A DNA stretch of 64,000 nt from Catenisphaera adipataccumulans (GCF_014202755.1 NZ_JACHHK010000005.1:117565-181564); one strand, 5' to 3'. Shown: positions 25,453 through 34,793, numbered from the stretch's first letter. Notes: generated from the letters alone by a model not told the origin. Made by a program: numbers and translations.

Positions 25453-26637
25453 ATGAATATCCAAGAGAAAATAAATTATATGGAATCGAAACGTGGCAAG
25501 AATCACGATTTATTGGAATTCCGCGCATGGCTGAACGATGCCATGCCCAAGCACACCCAGATGCATAAGGTCCAGGTGGGCGGCACCAACGGCAAAGGCA
25601 GCACGATTGCGTGGCTGAATGCATTTCTGCAGGCATCCGGATGCCGAACAGGGGTCTTTACCTCACCGCATTTGATCCGCCACAATGAACGGATCAAAGT
25701 CAACGATACACCGATTTCGGATGCCGACTGGGAACGGATCTACGATCAGTATGCGGACTTTTTTGAAAGGCATCAGTTTACGATGTTTGAAATGGACGTA
25801 TGGATGGCGCTGGCTTATTTCCTGGAACAGAAGGTGGACATCGCTTTGATGGAAGTCGGCATGGGCGGCCGTCTGGATGCGACGACTGCACTGGATTACG
25901 ACATGACCCTGATCACCAATGTCAGTATGGAACACGAAGAATTTCTGGGCGATTCGATCGAACAGATCACCTATGAGAAATCCGGTATTTTCAAACCAGG
26001 CGTGGTCGCATTGACAACGGAAACCAAGCCCGCCAGTCAAAAAGTCATGGAACTGGTGGCTGGATACATGAAAACGCCGCTGGGGTTCGTAGAAATGCCG
26101 TATACCGTTCAGGACGGAACGATTTCTTTCGTATTTGAGGATGAGCGGTATGAATTTCCATTACCGCTTTATCAACTGTCCAACTGTGCGCTGGCTTTGG
26201 AAGCTATGGTCCAGCTGGGTTATCCGCTGACACCGCCGATGATCCGTGAGGCGATCGATCATTTTCAATGGCCGGGCCGCTTTACGATCATCCGGCAGGA
26301 GCCGCTGCTGCTGGTCGACGGCGCCCATAATATTGACGGGATCCGGGCACTGACCAAATCGATGCACCATTTTAAAGGACAGATCTTTTTTGCGGCGATG
26401 AAAGACAAACACATTCATCATATGCTGGAAATTTTAGAAACGTTAGGTGACCCGATCACACTGGTGCATATGCCTTACGAACGGGCCTCACAGATGGATA
26501 TTCCGGGCTATCCGGTGATCGAAGAGGATGCAATGATGGCACAGCTGAAACAAACCGATCAGCCGGCCTGTGTCTGCGGCTCGCTGTATCTGGCCGGTGA
26601 TGTGCTGCGCACCTTTTCTGATTTTGAGAAAAAGTAG
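25453..26637 (+). CDS. folC: folylpolyglutamate synthase/dihydrofolate synthase
   Basis: Mur-ligase-family protein of 394 residues. The P-loop is GGTNGKGSTIAWLNA, the Mg/ATP block is EVGMGGRLDATTA, NVSMEHEEFLGDSIEQI follows, and the C-terminal VDGAHN motif is present. It adds glutamate to folates and may make dihydrofolate. The upstream in-frame ATG (25372) is inside divergent ung; ATG 25453 is preferred and lies 6 bases after a perfect TATAAT with no ribosome binding site, so a leaderless mRNA is predicted. Confidence 0.93.
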   Translation: MNIQEKINYMESKRGKNHDLLEFRAWLNDAMPKHTQMHKVQVGGTNGKGSTIAWLNAFLQASGCRTGVFTSPHLIRHNERIKVNDTPISDADWERIYDQYADFFERHQFTMFEMDVWMALAYFLEQKVDIALMEVGMGGRLDATTALDYDMTLITNVSMEHEEFLGDSIEQITYEKSGIFKPGVVALTTETKPASQKVMELVAGYMKTPLGFVEMPYTVQDGTISFVFEDERYEFPLPLYQLSNCALALEAMVQLGYPLTPPMIREAIDHFQWPGRFTIIRQEPLLLVDGAHNIDGIRALTKSMHHFKGQIFFAAMKDKHIHHMLEILETLGDPITLVHMPYERASQMDIPGYPVIEEDAMMAQLKQTDQPACVCGSLYLAGDVLRTFSDFEKK

Positions 26638-26657
26638 AAATGAAAGTCGGATTATCT

Positions 26658-26663
26658 TATACT
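26658..26663 (+). promoter_or_regulatory. putative pta -10 element
   Basis: TATACT about 42 bases before the pta ATG; no convincing -35. AAGGAAAGAGG precedes the start. Confidence 0.35.
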
Positions 26664-26704
26664 AAAAGAGTAAAAGCTTCATAAAAAGGAAAGAGGTACA
26701 TCCA

Positions 26705-27697
26705 ATGTTTATTGATGAATTAAAAAAGAAAGTTGTCGGCAAAGGCGTAAAAATCGTTTTTACCGAAGGCGAAGATTCCCGTATTCAGGAAGCAGCGTTT
26801 GAATTGTGGCGTGATGATGTCTGCGTACCGATCCTGCTGGGTGATCCGGACAAGATCCGCGAGGCTTCAGCTGCCCGCCGCATGGATTTATCGCCGGTAG
26901 AGATCATTGACCCGAAACATTATGAGGATATCGAACCAATGGTTCAGGAAATGATCAAACTGCGCAAAGGCAAGATGACCGAAGAACAGGTTCGTGAAAA
27001 AATTCTGCATGCGAATTATTTTGGTACGATGTTGGTAAAGATGGGCAAAGCCGACGGCTTACTGGGCGGTGCGACGTATTCAACGGCCGATACGGTCCGT
27101 CCGGCACTGCAGCTGATCAAGGCGGCACCAGGAAACAAGGGCGTCAGCTCCTGCTTCTTGTTGACCAAAGATATTCCGGTTGCCAACTCGGTCAGTCAGA
27201 TCATCATGAGCGACTGCGGCATTGTCATTGAACCGGATGCCGACCAGCTGACAGAAATTGCCATTCAGGCTGCCCGCAGCATGCGCCAGTTCGGCGGCGA
27301 TCCAGTCGTTGCGCTTCTGAGTTATTCCACCAACGGCAGCGCCGGCGGTGATGATGTCGAAAAGATGAAACAGGTCAAGAAGAACCTGACCGACTTGCAT
27401 GTTGATTTCCCGTTTGACGGTGAAATGCAGTTTGACTGCGCCATCGTACCGGATGTAGCGGAGAAGAAGTTCCCGGAATCGAAAGTGGCCGGCCATGCCA
27501 ATACGTTTATTTTCCCGAACTTATCTGCGGGAAACATCGGTTACAAGATCGCAGCCCGTTTAGGCGGCTATGAAGCAATGGGCCCGATCCTGCAGGGATT
27601 GAACGCACCGATCAACGATCTGAGCCGCGGCTGCAATGCCGATGAAGTCTATGATATGGCCATCGTAACTGCGACGCAGAAGTTATTCTTTGAATAA
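26705..27697 (+). CDS. pta: phosphate acetyltransferase
   Basis: Short-form Pta of 330 residues without the DRTGG regulatory domain. It exchanges acetyl-CoA and phosphate for acetyl phosphate. Conserved blocks are IVFTEGEDSRIQEAA, LGGATYSTADTVRPALQ, SYSTNGSAGGDDVEK and the C-terminal HANTFIFPNLSAGNIGYK with LARLGG-type and GPILQGLNAPINDLSRG segments. It supports ATP production from acetyl-CoA with acetate kinase, which is not in the window. Confidence 0.96.
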   Translation: MFIDELKKKVVGKGVKIVFTEGEDSRIQEAAFELWRDDVCVPILLGDPDKIREASAARRMDLSPVEIIDPKHYEDIEPMVQEMIKLRKGKMTEEQVREKILHANYFGTMLVKMGKADGLLGGATYSTADTVRPALQLIKAAPGNKGVSSCFLLTKDIPVANSVSQIIMSDCGIVIEPDADQLTEIAIQAARSMRQFGGDPVVALLSYSTNGSAGGDDVEKMKQVKKNLTDLHVDFPFDGEMQFDCAIVPDVAEKKFPESKVAGHANTFIFPNLSAGNIGYKIAARLGGYEAMGPILQGLNAPINDLSRGCNADEVYDMAIVTATQKLFFE

Positions 27698-27703
27698 GAT
27701 CCG

Positions 27704-27733
27704 AAAGGGCAAACGAAAGTTTGTCCTTTTTTT
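27704..27733 (+). terminator. terminator after pta
   Basis: An 11-bp stem with one G-U pair (AAAGGGCAAAC / GTTTGTCCTTT), GAAA tetraloop and seven T. Confidence 0.9.
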
Positions 27734-27773
27734 ATCCTTGCCGAAAATCGTTTCATTCTTGGCAAAAATTATA

Positions 27774-27779
27774 TATACT
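27774..27779 (+). promoter_or_regulatory. leaderless promoter -10
   Basis: TATACT (27774-27779) ends 6 bases before ATG 27786; TTTCAT at 27751-27756 is a weak -35 with 17-base spacing. No ribosome binding site. Confidence 0.5.
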
Positions 27780-27785
27780 TGATGT

Positions 27786-28271
27786 ATGAACAAAAAGAAG
27801 AAATTTGCGTACGACGTGGAATTGGGCGCCGTGATGGATTATGTCGAAGATCATTTTATGCTTGTGATCAAAGACGAAGACTGGAATGAGGAAGAACTGG
27901 AGCTGCTGAAAGCGCCAATCGATCTGCACTTCTGCTACACGCAGGATATTGCGATCTTCGTGCTGGAAGGCGGCGATATCGATTCCAGCGATTTTTACTT
28001 TAACGTTCAAGATTGTGATTGGAAAGATCAGCTGCTCGCTTCAGATCAGGTCGATGTCGAAGTGATCCTGCTCAACAAAAAGAACGAAATCTGCTGGTCG
28101 AGAAGAAAAACCTTGAACCCGGAACAAAGCCGGAAGATCCTGGACTGTATCCGCCGACAGGCAGAGACAACGTTCATGCCGGGCGAATACGATGTCAATG
28201 TACAGGGGATCCAAAGTGCCTATGAGCCCTATGAATTGAATAAATTTGCGGTCGTTTCGATCCGCTTCTAA
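27786..28271 (+). CDS. protein of unknown function
   Basis: Soluble acidic protein of 161 residues that I do not recognise. It opens with a lysine run (MNKKKKFAYDVELG) and has alternating beta-like segments (IDLHFCYTQDIAIFVLEGG, VDVEVILLNKKNEICWS) and a helix rich in Arg/Gln (NPEQSRKILDCIRRQ). No signal peptide, membrane helix or metal-binding motif is apparent. It sits 9 bases before the ACT-domain gene and is probably cotranscribed with the UPF0237/UPF0210 pair. Its own mRNA is predicted to be leaderless. Confidence 0.7.
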   Translation: MNKKKKFAYDVELGAVMDYVEDHFMLVIKDEDWNEEELELLKAPIDLHFCYTQDIAIFVLEGGDIDSSDFYFNVQDCDWKDQLLASDQVDVEVILLNKKNEICWSRRKTLNPEQSRKILDCIRRQAETTFMPGEYDVNVQGIQSAYEPYELNKFAVVSIRF

Positions 28272-28280
28272 GGAGGAAAA

Positions 28281-28550
28281 ATGAAAGCAGTCATCAGTGT
28301 TGTCGGAGAAGACAAAGTCGGAATCTTAGCTACGGTTTCCGGAGAATGTGCGAAAGCCAAGATCAATATCCTGGATGTTTCACAGACCATTGTCAACGGC
28401 GTGTTTACCATGACCATGATCGTTGAAATGACCAATGAAGATTACACGCTCTCGCAGTTTGCCGAACATATGGAAAAGATCGGCAAGCAGCGCGGATTGG
28501 TGATCCGGGTCATGCATCAGGACATTTTCAAATCGATGTACGAAATCTAG
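28281..28550 (+). CDS. ACT domain protein, UPF0237 family
   Basis: Stand-alone ACT domain of 89 residues: [24 protein letters not shown] is the typical ligand-binding strand-loop-helix, followed by [21 protein letters not shown]. The family is found almost always immediately upstream of a UPF0210 (DUF711/PFL-like) gene, as here. ACT domains usually bind amino acids. AAGGAGGAA lies upstream of ATG 28281. Role unknown. Confidence 0.9.
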   Translation: MKAVISVVGEDKVGILATVSGECAKAKINILDVSQTIVNGVFTMTMIVEMTNEDYTLSQFAEHMEKIGKQRGLVIRVMHQDIFKSMYEI

Positions 28551-28563
28551 GAGGAACCGAAAC

Positions 28564-29919
28564 ATGCAGACAGATGATATACAAAGAACAATACGCATGA
28601 TCGATGAGGAATGCCTGGACATCCGGACGATCACCATGGGCATCAGCCTGCTGGACTGCATCGATACAGACATTCATGCATCCTGCCGGAAGATCGAAGA
28701 AAAAATCTGTACCAAGGCCAAAGACCTTGTTTCGGTCGGTGAGGAAATTTCGCATACTTACGGTATTCCGGTCGTCAATAAACGGATCAGTGTGACGCCG
28801 ATTTCAATGCTTGTCGCTGCCAGCGGCGGCGATCCGGTCGAATATGCGGTCACGTTGGAAAAATGTGCACGCCGCCTAGGCGTCAATTTTATCGGCGGTT
28901 ATTCTGCTTTGGTGCAGAAGGGATATGCAGCCGGTGACCGTGAGCTGATCGATTCGATCCCGGAAGCCTTGGCCCGTACGCAGCATGTCTGTGCCAGTGT
29001 GAATGTCGGTTCCACCAAAGCCGGCATCAACATGGATGCCGTCAGACAGATGGGCGAGATCGTGGTCGAGTCGGCACTGAAGACCAAAGACGATAACTGC
29101 ATGGGACCGGCAAAACTGGTCGTATTCTGCAACGCCGTCGAGGACAATCCATTTATGGCCGGCGCTTTCCATGGCACCGGCGAGGCGGATTGTGTGATCA
29201 ATGTCGGTGTGTCCGGCCCAGGTGTGGTCCGTGCGGTCCTGGCAAAAGCGGATAAAAATCTGCCGATGGATACGATCGCTGATTTGATCAAACGCACAGC
29301 CTTTAAGATCACCCGGATGGGTCAGCTGGTCGGTTCGGTCGCCAGCCAGAAATTGGGCGTGCCGTTCGGTATCGTGGACTTGAGTCTCGCGCCGACACCG
29401 GCGGTCGGTGATTCGGTAGCGCATATTTTAGAGGAAATGGGACTGGAGACATGCGGTGCCTATGGCACAACGGCTTGTCTGGCAATGTTGAATGATGCCG
29501 TCAAAAAGGGCGGCGTGATGGCCACCAGCAATGTCGGCGGTCTGTCCGGCGCGTTCATTCCGGTCAGCGAGGATGCCGGTATGATCCGGGCAGCGGAAGA
29601 AGGCGTGCTGACGATGGAGAAATTGGAAGCCATGACAGCGGTCTGCAGCGTCGGCCTGGATATGATCATCATTCCGGGCAGCACCAAGCCAGAGATCATT
29701 TCCGGGATCATCGCGGACGAGGCGGCCATCGGCATGGTCAATTCCAAGACGACGGCGGTGCGTGTCATCCCGGCCATCGGCAAAGATGTCGGTGATACAT
29801 TGGATTTCGGCGGCCTGTTAGGCGGCGGTCCGGTCATGCCGGTCAACCAGACGAAAAACGATGTCATGATCCATCGCGGCGGGCGGATCCCGGCACCGAT
29901 CCAGGCTTTGAAGAATTAA
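28564..29919 (+). CDS. UPF0210 (DUF711) family, PFL-like protein
   Basis: Protein of 451 residues, the usual length of the UPF0210 family, which structure-based work relates to the pyruvate formate-lyase-like barrel. Visible family blocks are [21 protein letters not shown] at the start, [43 protein letters not shown] and [16 protein letters not shown]. It is coupled to the ACT gene (13 bases apart, GGAGGAA). No glycyl-radical motif is visible, so radical chemistry should not be assumed. It may be an amino-acid-responsive enzyme of unknown reaction. Confidence 0.9.
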   Translation: MQTDDIQRTIRMIDEECLDIRTITMGISLLDCIDTDIHASCRKIEEKICTKAKDLVSVGEEISHTYGIPVVNKRISVTPISMLVAASGGDPVEYAVTLEKCARRLGVNFIGGYSALVQKGYAAGDRELIDSIPEALARTQHVCASVNVGSTKAGINMDAVRQMGEIVVESALKTKDDNCMGPAKLVVFCNAVEDNPFMAGAFHGTGEADCVINVGVSGPGVVRAVLAKADKNLPMDTIADLIKRTAFKITRMGQLVGSVASQKLGVPFGIVDLSLAPTPAVGDSVAHILEEMGLETCGAYGTTACLAMLNDAVKKGGVMATSNVGGLSGAFIPVSEDAGMIRAAEEGVLTMEKLEAMTAVCSVGLDMIIIPGSTKPEIISGIIADEAAIGMVNSKTTAVRVIPAIGKDVGDTLDFGGLLGGGPVMPVNQTKNDVMIHRGGRIPAPIQALKN

Positions 29920-29928
29920 ATAAAAAAT

Positions 29929-29956
29929 TTGCATTCTCAAAACTTATCAGTATAAT
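29929..29956 (+). promoter_or_regulatory. promoter of T-box operon
   Basis: TTGCAT (29929-29934), 16-base spacer, TATAAT (29951-29956). Confidence 0.8.
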
Positions 29957-29962
29957 GTTTAT

Positions 29963-30179
29963 ATAAACATCGAAGAGAAGTAGTACAGATGATTCAGAAA
30001 CAGAGAGCTGACGGTCGGTGCGAGTCAGCCGAGATAGTCTGGAACGTGTCTTGGAGTTGCGTTGTCGAAGCGTGAGGCAGCGCCGTGAATTCGCGTTAAG
30101 AATGAGTGTCATTCCGAAAGGAATGGAAGTAAGGTGGTACCGCGACAAAGTCGTCCTTTTCGAAGGACGGCTTTTTTTG
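29963..30179 (+). ncRNA. T-box riboswitch leader
   Basis: The leader starts with the GAAGAGAAGTAGTA-type stem I entry, has an AGAGAGCTGACGG...GTCAGC distal arm, and ends in the invariant T-box AAGGTGGTACCGCG (30131-30144), whose TGGT pairs with the tRNA 3' end. A terminator follows: CGTCCTT-ttcg-AAGGACG (30152-30169) and seven T. The specifier is best read as CGT (30045-30047) after GGAA, which would mean arginine tRNA; a one-base shift would change this. It should raise expression of the downstream transporter when the cognate tRNA is uncharged. Confidence 0.92.
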
Positions 30180-30204
30180 GATACTGCCGGGAAGAGAGGT
30201 TCAT

Positions 30205-30981
30205 ATGAAAAAATTATTAAAAGCACTGCTGGCAGTCAGCATGATCGTCACGATGGGCGGTTTTGCGGAAGCAAAAAGCTCAAAAGAAAAAGAAGTCATC
30301 ACCGTCGGTATTTCTCCGGACTATAAGCCGTATGAATATCTGACCAAAAAAGACAAACTGACGGGTTTCGATGTCGAAATGGTCGAGTATTTTGAAGATT
30401 ACTTGAGCGAAGAAGAAGGCAAAGAAGTTGACTTCCAGTTCAAACAGATGGATTTTGATAACATCGTGACCCAGATCCAAGGCGATCAGGTCGATGTCGG
30501 TATCTCCGGCTTTACGTATTCGAAAAAACGTAAAGTAGAATGGAGCGATCCATATCTGGAATCCAAAGAAGTAGCTGTTGTACCGGCTGATTCCGATATC
30601 AGTTCATTGGATGATCTGGAAGGCAAGAAACTGGTAGCTCAGACCGGATCAACCGGTGAAGAAGCCGCTAAAAGTGTAAAGAAAGCCGATGTGACCGGAC
30701 TGAAAGATGTTCAGGAAATCATGAATGCGGTCAAAGCCAATCAGTATGATGCGGCGATCGTCGATACCGGTGTTGCAGAGCAGTATGCGTCCAGCGGCGA
30801 CTACAAAGTCTTGGACGGCGCTTTGAAAGATGAAAAGAACTACATCATTGCCAAGAAGGGCAATAAGAAAATGATCAAAAAGATCAACAAGTGCATCGCA
30901 GCGTTCCGCGCCAGCGATGAATATCAGACCTTATGTGACAAATACGGATTGAATCCGGTCACTGAGGAAGAAACGGAATAA
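30205..30981 (+). CDS. amino-acid ABC transporter substrate-binding protein
   Basis: Family 3 solute-binding protein of 258 residues. A signal peptide (MKKLLKALLAVSMIVTMGGF, then AEA at about 21-23) has no lipobox Cys, unlike the other exported binding proteins here. The mature protein shows the typical GISPDYKPYEYLTKKDKLTGFDVEM ligand-domain start, FDNIVTQIQGDQVDVGISGF and the C-terminal lobe LVAQTGSTGEEAAK. Polar amino acids are the usual ligands; the T-box specifier suggests arginine. RBS AGAGAGG. Confidence 0.9.
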   Translation: MKKLLKALLAVSMIVTMGGFAEAKSSKEKEVITVGISPDYKPYEYLTKKDKLTGFDVEMVEYFEDYLSEEEGKEVDFQFKQMDFDNIVTQIQGDQVDVGISGFTYSKKRKVEWSDPYLESKEVAVVPADSDISSLDDLEGKKLVAQTGSTGEEAAKSVKKADVTGLKDVQEIMNAVKANQYDAAIVDTGVAEQYASSGDYKVLDGALKDEKNYIIAKKGNKKMIKKINKCIAAFRASDEYQTLCDKYGLNPVTEEETE

Positions 30982-31007
30982 GCATTGACAGATAGAAGGG
31001 TGATAAA

Positions 31008-31691
31008 ATGTTTCCGGCATTTCAACAAATTTTTACAACCGAAAATTTAGCATATTTAGGCAAAGGGGCACTTTTATCACTCCTTATTGCCGCTATTTCA
31101 TTGATCATCGGAACGCTTCTGGGGATCCTGGGCGCTTCCGGAAAACGTTCGCATCATATCGTTCCTAAGGTGATCGCCAACTTATATGTGGAGATCATCC
31201 GCGGTACGCCGCTGCTGCTGCAGATCTTGATCATCTTCTCTGTGATCCCGTCGATGTATACGGCCATCACCGGCAATGTGCTGCGCATCAATGTATATTT
31301 GATCGGCGTCATCGCACTATCGATCAACTCCGGTGCCTATCAGACCGAGCTGATCCGAAGCGGGATCAACGGGGTCGATAAAGGCCAGTGGGAAGCGTGT
31401 GAAACATTGGGAATGAGTGAAAAACAAACGATGCGGAGAGTTATCTTACCGCAGGCTTTCAAAAGGATCGTACCGCCGGTCATCAGCGAGTTCATCACGC
31501 TGATCAAGGACTCGTCGCTGATCAGTACCATCGGTGCGGTTGAATTATTGAAAGGTGCGCAGGTTTTAGGAACCGAATACTACGATGTCATGTCGCCGTA
31601 TATCCTGGCTGCCATCTATTATTTGATCATGACCGTCAGTATTTCGTATGTCGGCCGTTATGTAGAAAAGAGGTTGGCTGTCAGTGATTAA
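31008..31691 (+). CDS. amino-acid ABC transporter permease
   Basis: HisM/GlnP-type permease of 227 residues with five membrane helices. The EAA loop [22 protein letters not shown] contacts the ATPase. The N-terminal [16 protein letters not shown] is the polar amino-acid permease signature. The end overlaps the ATPase gene by 8 bases. A single permease gene suggests a homodimeric channel. Confidence 0.94.
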   Translation: MFPAFQQIFTTENLAYLGKGALLSLLIAAISLIIGTLLGILGASGKRSHHIVPKVIANLYVEIIRGTPLLLQILIIFSVIPSMYTAITGNVLRINVYLIGVIALSINSGAYQTELIRSGINGVDKGQWEACETLGMSEKQTMRRVILPQAFKRIVPPVISEFITLIKDSSLISTIGAVELLKGAQVLGTEYYDVMSPYILAAIYYLIMTVSISYVGRYVEKRLAVSD

Positions 31692-32415
31692 AGTTGAACA
31701 TGTCAGTAAAAAATTTAAACATACGCAGGCGTTGAAAGATGTCAGCCTGGAAGTAAAACAAGGCGAGATCGTCAGCCTGATCGGTCCTTCGGGATCGGGA
31801 AAAAGTACGCTGCTGCGCTGTATTCACGGCTTGGAAGTGCCGGAAAGCGGCAAGATCTACCTGGAAGGGGAACTGATGGACCGTCATGATCCGGTTAAAT
31901 ATCGTGCGCAGCGCAATAAAATGGGATTTGTCTTCCAGCACTTTAATTTATTTCCGAATATGACCGTGCTGCAGAACTGCACGTTGGCGCCGATCCAGGT
32001 GCTTAATCAAAGCGAAAGTGAAGCCGAAGCAACCGCTATGCGCTATTTGAATCGAGTCGGTTTGGCGGAAAAACGCGATGAGTATCCGAACAAGCTTTCC
32101 GGCGGACAGAAACAGCGTGTTGCGATCGCACGGGCGTTATGTATGTCACCGGAAATCATGTTGTTTGATGAACCGACCAGTGCGCTGGATCCGGAAATGA
32201 TCAAAGAAGTACTGGATGTTATGGGGGATCTGGCCAAAGAGGGCATGACGATGATCGTCGTGACGCACGAGATGGGCTTTGCCCATAAGGTCGGCAACCG
32301 CGTTGTCTTTTTGGATCAGGGCGTCATCATGGAAGATGCACCGAGCGAACAGTTCTTCACTGATCCGCAGTCGGAACGTGCAAAAGATTTCTTGAGCAAG
32401 GTGCTGTACGAATGA
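31684..32415 (+). CDS. amino-acid ABC transporter ATP-binding protein
   Basis: Protein of 243 residues beginning at GTG 31684. Walker [11 protein letters not shown]-loop [15 protein letters not shown], signature [15 protein letters not shown], Walker [13 protein letters not shown] and H-loop VTHEMGFA are canonical for GlnQ/HisP ATPases. It overlaps the aminotransferase by ATGA. Confidence 0.96.
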   Translation: MIKVEHVSKKFKHTQALKDVSLEVKQGEIVSLIGPSGSGKSTLLRCIHGLEVPESGKIYLEGELMDRHDPVKYRAQRNKMGFVFQHFNLFPNMTVLQNCTLAPIQVLNQSESEAEATAMRYLNRVGLAEKRDEYPNKLSGGQKQRVAIARALCMSPEIMLFDEPTSALDPEMIKEVLDVMGDLAKEGMTMIVVTHEMGFAHKVGNRVVFLDQGVIMEDAPSEQFFTDPQSERAKDFLSKVLYE

Positions 32416-33503
32416 GACTGCCGGATTTTAAAGTTGAACAATGGATGAACGTCTACGAAGGACAGGCGGTCTATAATCTGACGGATACATGTGCCAAAGC
32501 GCTGACCGTTCAGGAACTGCTGGATCTGGAACCGATGGATCTCAACCATATTCGGCTGGATTACGGTGAGATCACCGGTGACCGGGAGCTGAAAAAACGC
32601 ATCGTGGAATTGTATAAGACCGGTTCGATCGATACGGTCACCACGTGTCACGGCTGTCTGGAAGCCAATGATCTGGTCATGAATACCTTGTTGGAGCCTG
32701 GGGATGAAGTGATCATCTGTCAGCCGAGTTATCAGCAGTTTGAAGATATTCCGAAAAGCCTGGGCTGTATCGTGCACAAGGTGGAATTGGATGAGTCCAA
32801 CCACTGGCTGCCGAAGCTGGAGGATTTTAAAAAGTATCTTGGTCCGAAAACCAAGATGATCATTCTGAACAATCCGAACAATCCGACCGGAACACTGTTG
32901 GATGAAGCGTATTTGACCGCGTTGGCTGCATTGTGCCGGCCGTTCGGAACGTATATTTTTTGTGATGAAGTTTATCGCGGATTCAGTGATGAACCATCGA
33001 TCAGCGACTTGTATGAGAACGGCATTTCGACCAGTTCTTTAAGCAAGGTCTATGCGCTGGCGGGACTGCGGTTCGGCTGGATCAAGGCCAATACAGATGT
33101 GATCCATGCGATCAATGTCCGCCGGGATTATACGATGATTTCCACCGGTCCTTGGATCGATGCCCTGGCTGACCTGGCTTTGCGCCATCGTGAAGAGTTG
33201 GTGCAGCGCAATATTGAATTGATCCATAAAAACAAGGCTGCGGTCCGCAGCTGGCTGGAAACAGAATCCCGTTATTCGGTCGAGCTGCCGGCCTCCGGCA
33301 CGGTTGCGTTTATGAAATATCATTTTGATCTGCCTAGTGAAACACTGGCGAAACAACTGCTGGCAGACACGGGGGTGTTCTTCGTGCCTGGATCTTGTTT
33401 CGATCATGAATACCATGTTCGTCTGGGACTGGCCCAAGATCCGAAAATCTTGAAACAAGGGCTTTCAGTTTTGTCAGATTGGACAAATCGACACGTCGGT
33501 TGA
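32412..33503 (+). CDS. PLP-dependent class I/II aminotransferase
   Basis: Protein of 363 residues. The PLP lysine is K212 in [16 protein letters not shown], and [15 protein letters not shown] and the C-terminal HVRLGLA complete the fold-type I motifs. The N-terminus [25 protein letters not shown] is characteristic of a subfamily often labelled capreomycidine-synthase-like, some of whose characterised members act on arginine derivatives. Because it is the last gene of a T-box transporter operon with a possible Arg specifier, I infer it acts on the imported amino acid. Exact reaction unknown. Confidence 0.85.
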   Translation: MRLPDFKVEQWMNVYEGQAVYNLTDTCAKALTVQELLDLEPMDLNHIRLDYGEITGDRELKKRIVELYKTGSIDTVTTCHGCLEANDLVMNTLLEPGDEVIICQPSYQQFEDIPKSLGCIVHKVELDESNHWLPKLEDFKKYLGPKTKMIILNNPNNPTGTLLDEAYLTALAALCRPFGTYIFCDEVYRGFSDEPSISDLYENGISTSSLSKVYALAGLRFGWIKANTDVIHAINVRRDYTMISTGPWIDALADLALRHREELVQRNIELIHKNKAAVRSWLETESRYSVELPASGTVAFMKYHFDLPSETLAKQLLADTGVFFVPGSCFDHEYHVRLGLAQDPKILKQGLSVLSDWTNRHVG

Positions 33504-33529
33504 TTCCAGATTCAAATTTGTGTTACACT
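33500..33529 (+). promoter_or_regulatory. promoter of YehR-like lipoprotein gene
   Basis: TTGATT (33500-33505), 18-base spacer, extended -10 TGT-TACACT (33524-33529). It overlaps the end of the aminotransferase gene. Confidence 0.6.
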
Positions 33530-33560
33530 GAAGTCAATAATGATCAAGGGGTGTATAGCC

Positions 33561-34058
33561 ATGAAAAAATGGATAGGAATGTTATTGATCGGAGCGCTCG
33601 TGCTGACCGGCTGCTCAAGTCAATCCGGAGAAAGCACCGGCGATACGACGCCGGATACCCAGGAGAGCACCAAAAGCAAGGTCCTGGTCTGCACAGGAGA
33701 CAACGATGAACAAGTGACACTGGAAGCAACGGGCGATAAAATCAAAAAGATGACGATCGTTTCGTATATGGAAAAGTCAGATCTTGGCATCACCGATGAA
33801 ATGGATGCAGAAACCATTCAGAATGCGATCAATGATTCTTTAAGTGAAAAATATAATATTGACGGTGTGACAGCCGAAGGTGCACTGGAAGATGATCGTG
33901 TCAAGATCACGGTCACAGTGAACTATGAAGAGGCCAATCAGGAAGATCTGATCAATGCCGGCCTGGTTGAAAAGGGCGAAAAACAAAGCCAGTACACATC
34001 GTTGAAGGCAACGAAAAAGGCTTACAAAAACGCCGGTTACAGTTGTGATTATCAATAA
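33561..34058 (+). CDS. YehR-like lipoprotein (DUF1307)
   Basis: Protein of 165 residues. I take ATG 33561, 8 bases after AAGGGG, rather than the in-frame ATG 33540. A lipoprotein signal ends with LTGC (about residues 17-20), followed by a Ser/Thr-rich linker. The mature domain begins KVLVCTGDNDEQVTLEATG and resembles the small YehR/DUF1307 beta-sheet lipoproteins, whose function is unknown. It is monocistronic with its own promoter and terminator. Confidence 0.75.
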   Translation: MKKWIGMLLIGALVLTGCSSQSGESTGDTTPDTQESTKSKVLVCTGDNDEQVTLEATGDKIKKMTIVSYMEKSDLGITDEMDAETIQNAINDSLSEKYNIDGVTAEGALEDDRVKITVTVNYEEANQEDLINAGLVEKGEKQSQYTSLKATKKAYKNAGYSCDYQ

Positions 34059-34082
34059 AAAGCGGTAGGACCGCTTTTTTTC
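34058..34082 (+). terminator. terminator after YehR-like gene
   Basis: AGCGGT-agg-ACCGCT stem (34061-34075), A-run before and eight T after. Confidence 0.9.
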
Positions 34083-34102
34083 TGCAGAAGGAGGCCATGT
34101 GC

Positions 34103-34720
34103 ATGCGGTATTATATTGCGGACTGCCATTTTTTTCACAGTGCCCTGAATGAGAAGATGGACTGCCGGGGATTTGGTTCAACAGAAGAAATGAACGATTT
34201 TATGATCCGGCAATGGAACAGCCGTGTCCGTAAAAATGATGAAGTCGTTATTATTGGTGATTTTTCCTGGGGCAATGCGCAGCAGACGCAGTCTGTCTTG
34301 GATCAGATCAAAGGGCAGCTGATCCTCATCCGCGGCAATCACGATCGATTTCTGGAAGATAAAAAATTTGATGCTTCCCGTTTCAAGGTGATCGCCGATT
34401 ATAAAGAGATGCATGACAACAAGCGGAAAGTAGTCCTATGTCATTATCCGATTGCCTGTTATAATGGACAATACCGGCGCGATGATCAAGGCAATCCAAA
34501 GACATATATGCTTCATGGACATATACATAATACGTATGACCAGGTGCTTTTAGATCAATATCAGCAATATGTATCGTCTCAGACCCATCAGCGAATTCAG
34601 GGCGGAACGGAGCACATTCCATGTGAACTGATCAACTGTTTCTGTATGTTTTCACATTATTTGCCATTAACATTGGATGAATGGATCAAAATAACACAAA
34701 AACGACGAATTGAAAAATAG
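34103..34720 (+). CDS. calcineurin-like metallophosphoesterase
   Basis: Protein of 205 residues. ATG 34103 is favoured over 34097 because AAGGAGG ends 8 bases before it. Metal-binding motifs are ADCHFFH (D-x-H), IGDFSW (GD), RGNHDR (GNHD), the CHYPI histidine and the C-terminal LHGHIHN (GHxH). The five motifs are complete, so it should be an active phosphoesterase. The family includes YfcE-like nucleotide phosphoesterases; the substrate is not evident. Confidence 0.88.
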   Translation: MRYYIADCHFFHSALNEKMDCRGFGSTEEMNDFMIRQWNSRVRKNDEVVIIGDFSWGNAQQTQSVLDQIKGQLILIRGNHDRFLEDKKFDASRFKVIADYKEMHDNKRKVVLCHYPIACYNGQYRRDDQGNPKTYMLHGHIHNTYDQVLLDQYQQYVSSQTHQRIQGGTEHIPCELINCFCMFSHYLPLTLDEWIKITQKRRIEK

Positions 34721-34771
34721 AAAAATATATGTAACATTTTGAAAATGCGATGTAATATCATGATAAAATAT

Positions 34772-34793
34772 GTTGCCGTATTTGACATTTGTA
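34772..34793 (+). promoter_or_regulatory. AT-rich gntR promoter region
   Basis: The region 34721-34853 is AT-rich and holds TTGCCG-N16-TATAAT and TTGACA-N17-ATATAT as overlapping promoter candidates. I cannot decide between them; coordinates are approximate. GGAGATG precedes the gntR ATG. Confidence 0.4.

Noticed and set aside
28564..29919. A glycyl-radical enzyme (pyruvate formate-lyase) call for the UPF0210 protein
   Set aside because: No C-terminal glycyl-radical motif and no activating radical-SAM gene; only a structural relationship of the family is known.
30018..30326. Plus-strand frame of 102 codons in the T-box leader
   Set aside because: It overlaps the T-box stem structures and terminator and the start of the binding-protein gene; no ribosome binding site.
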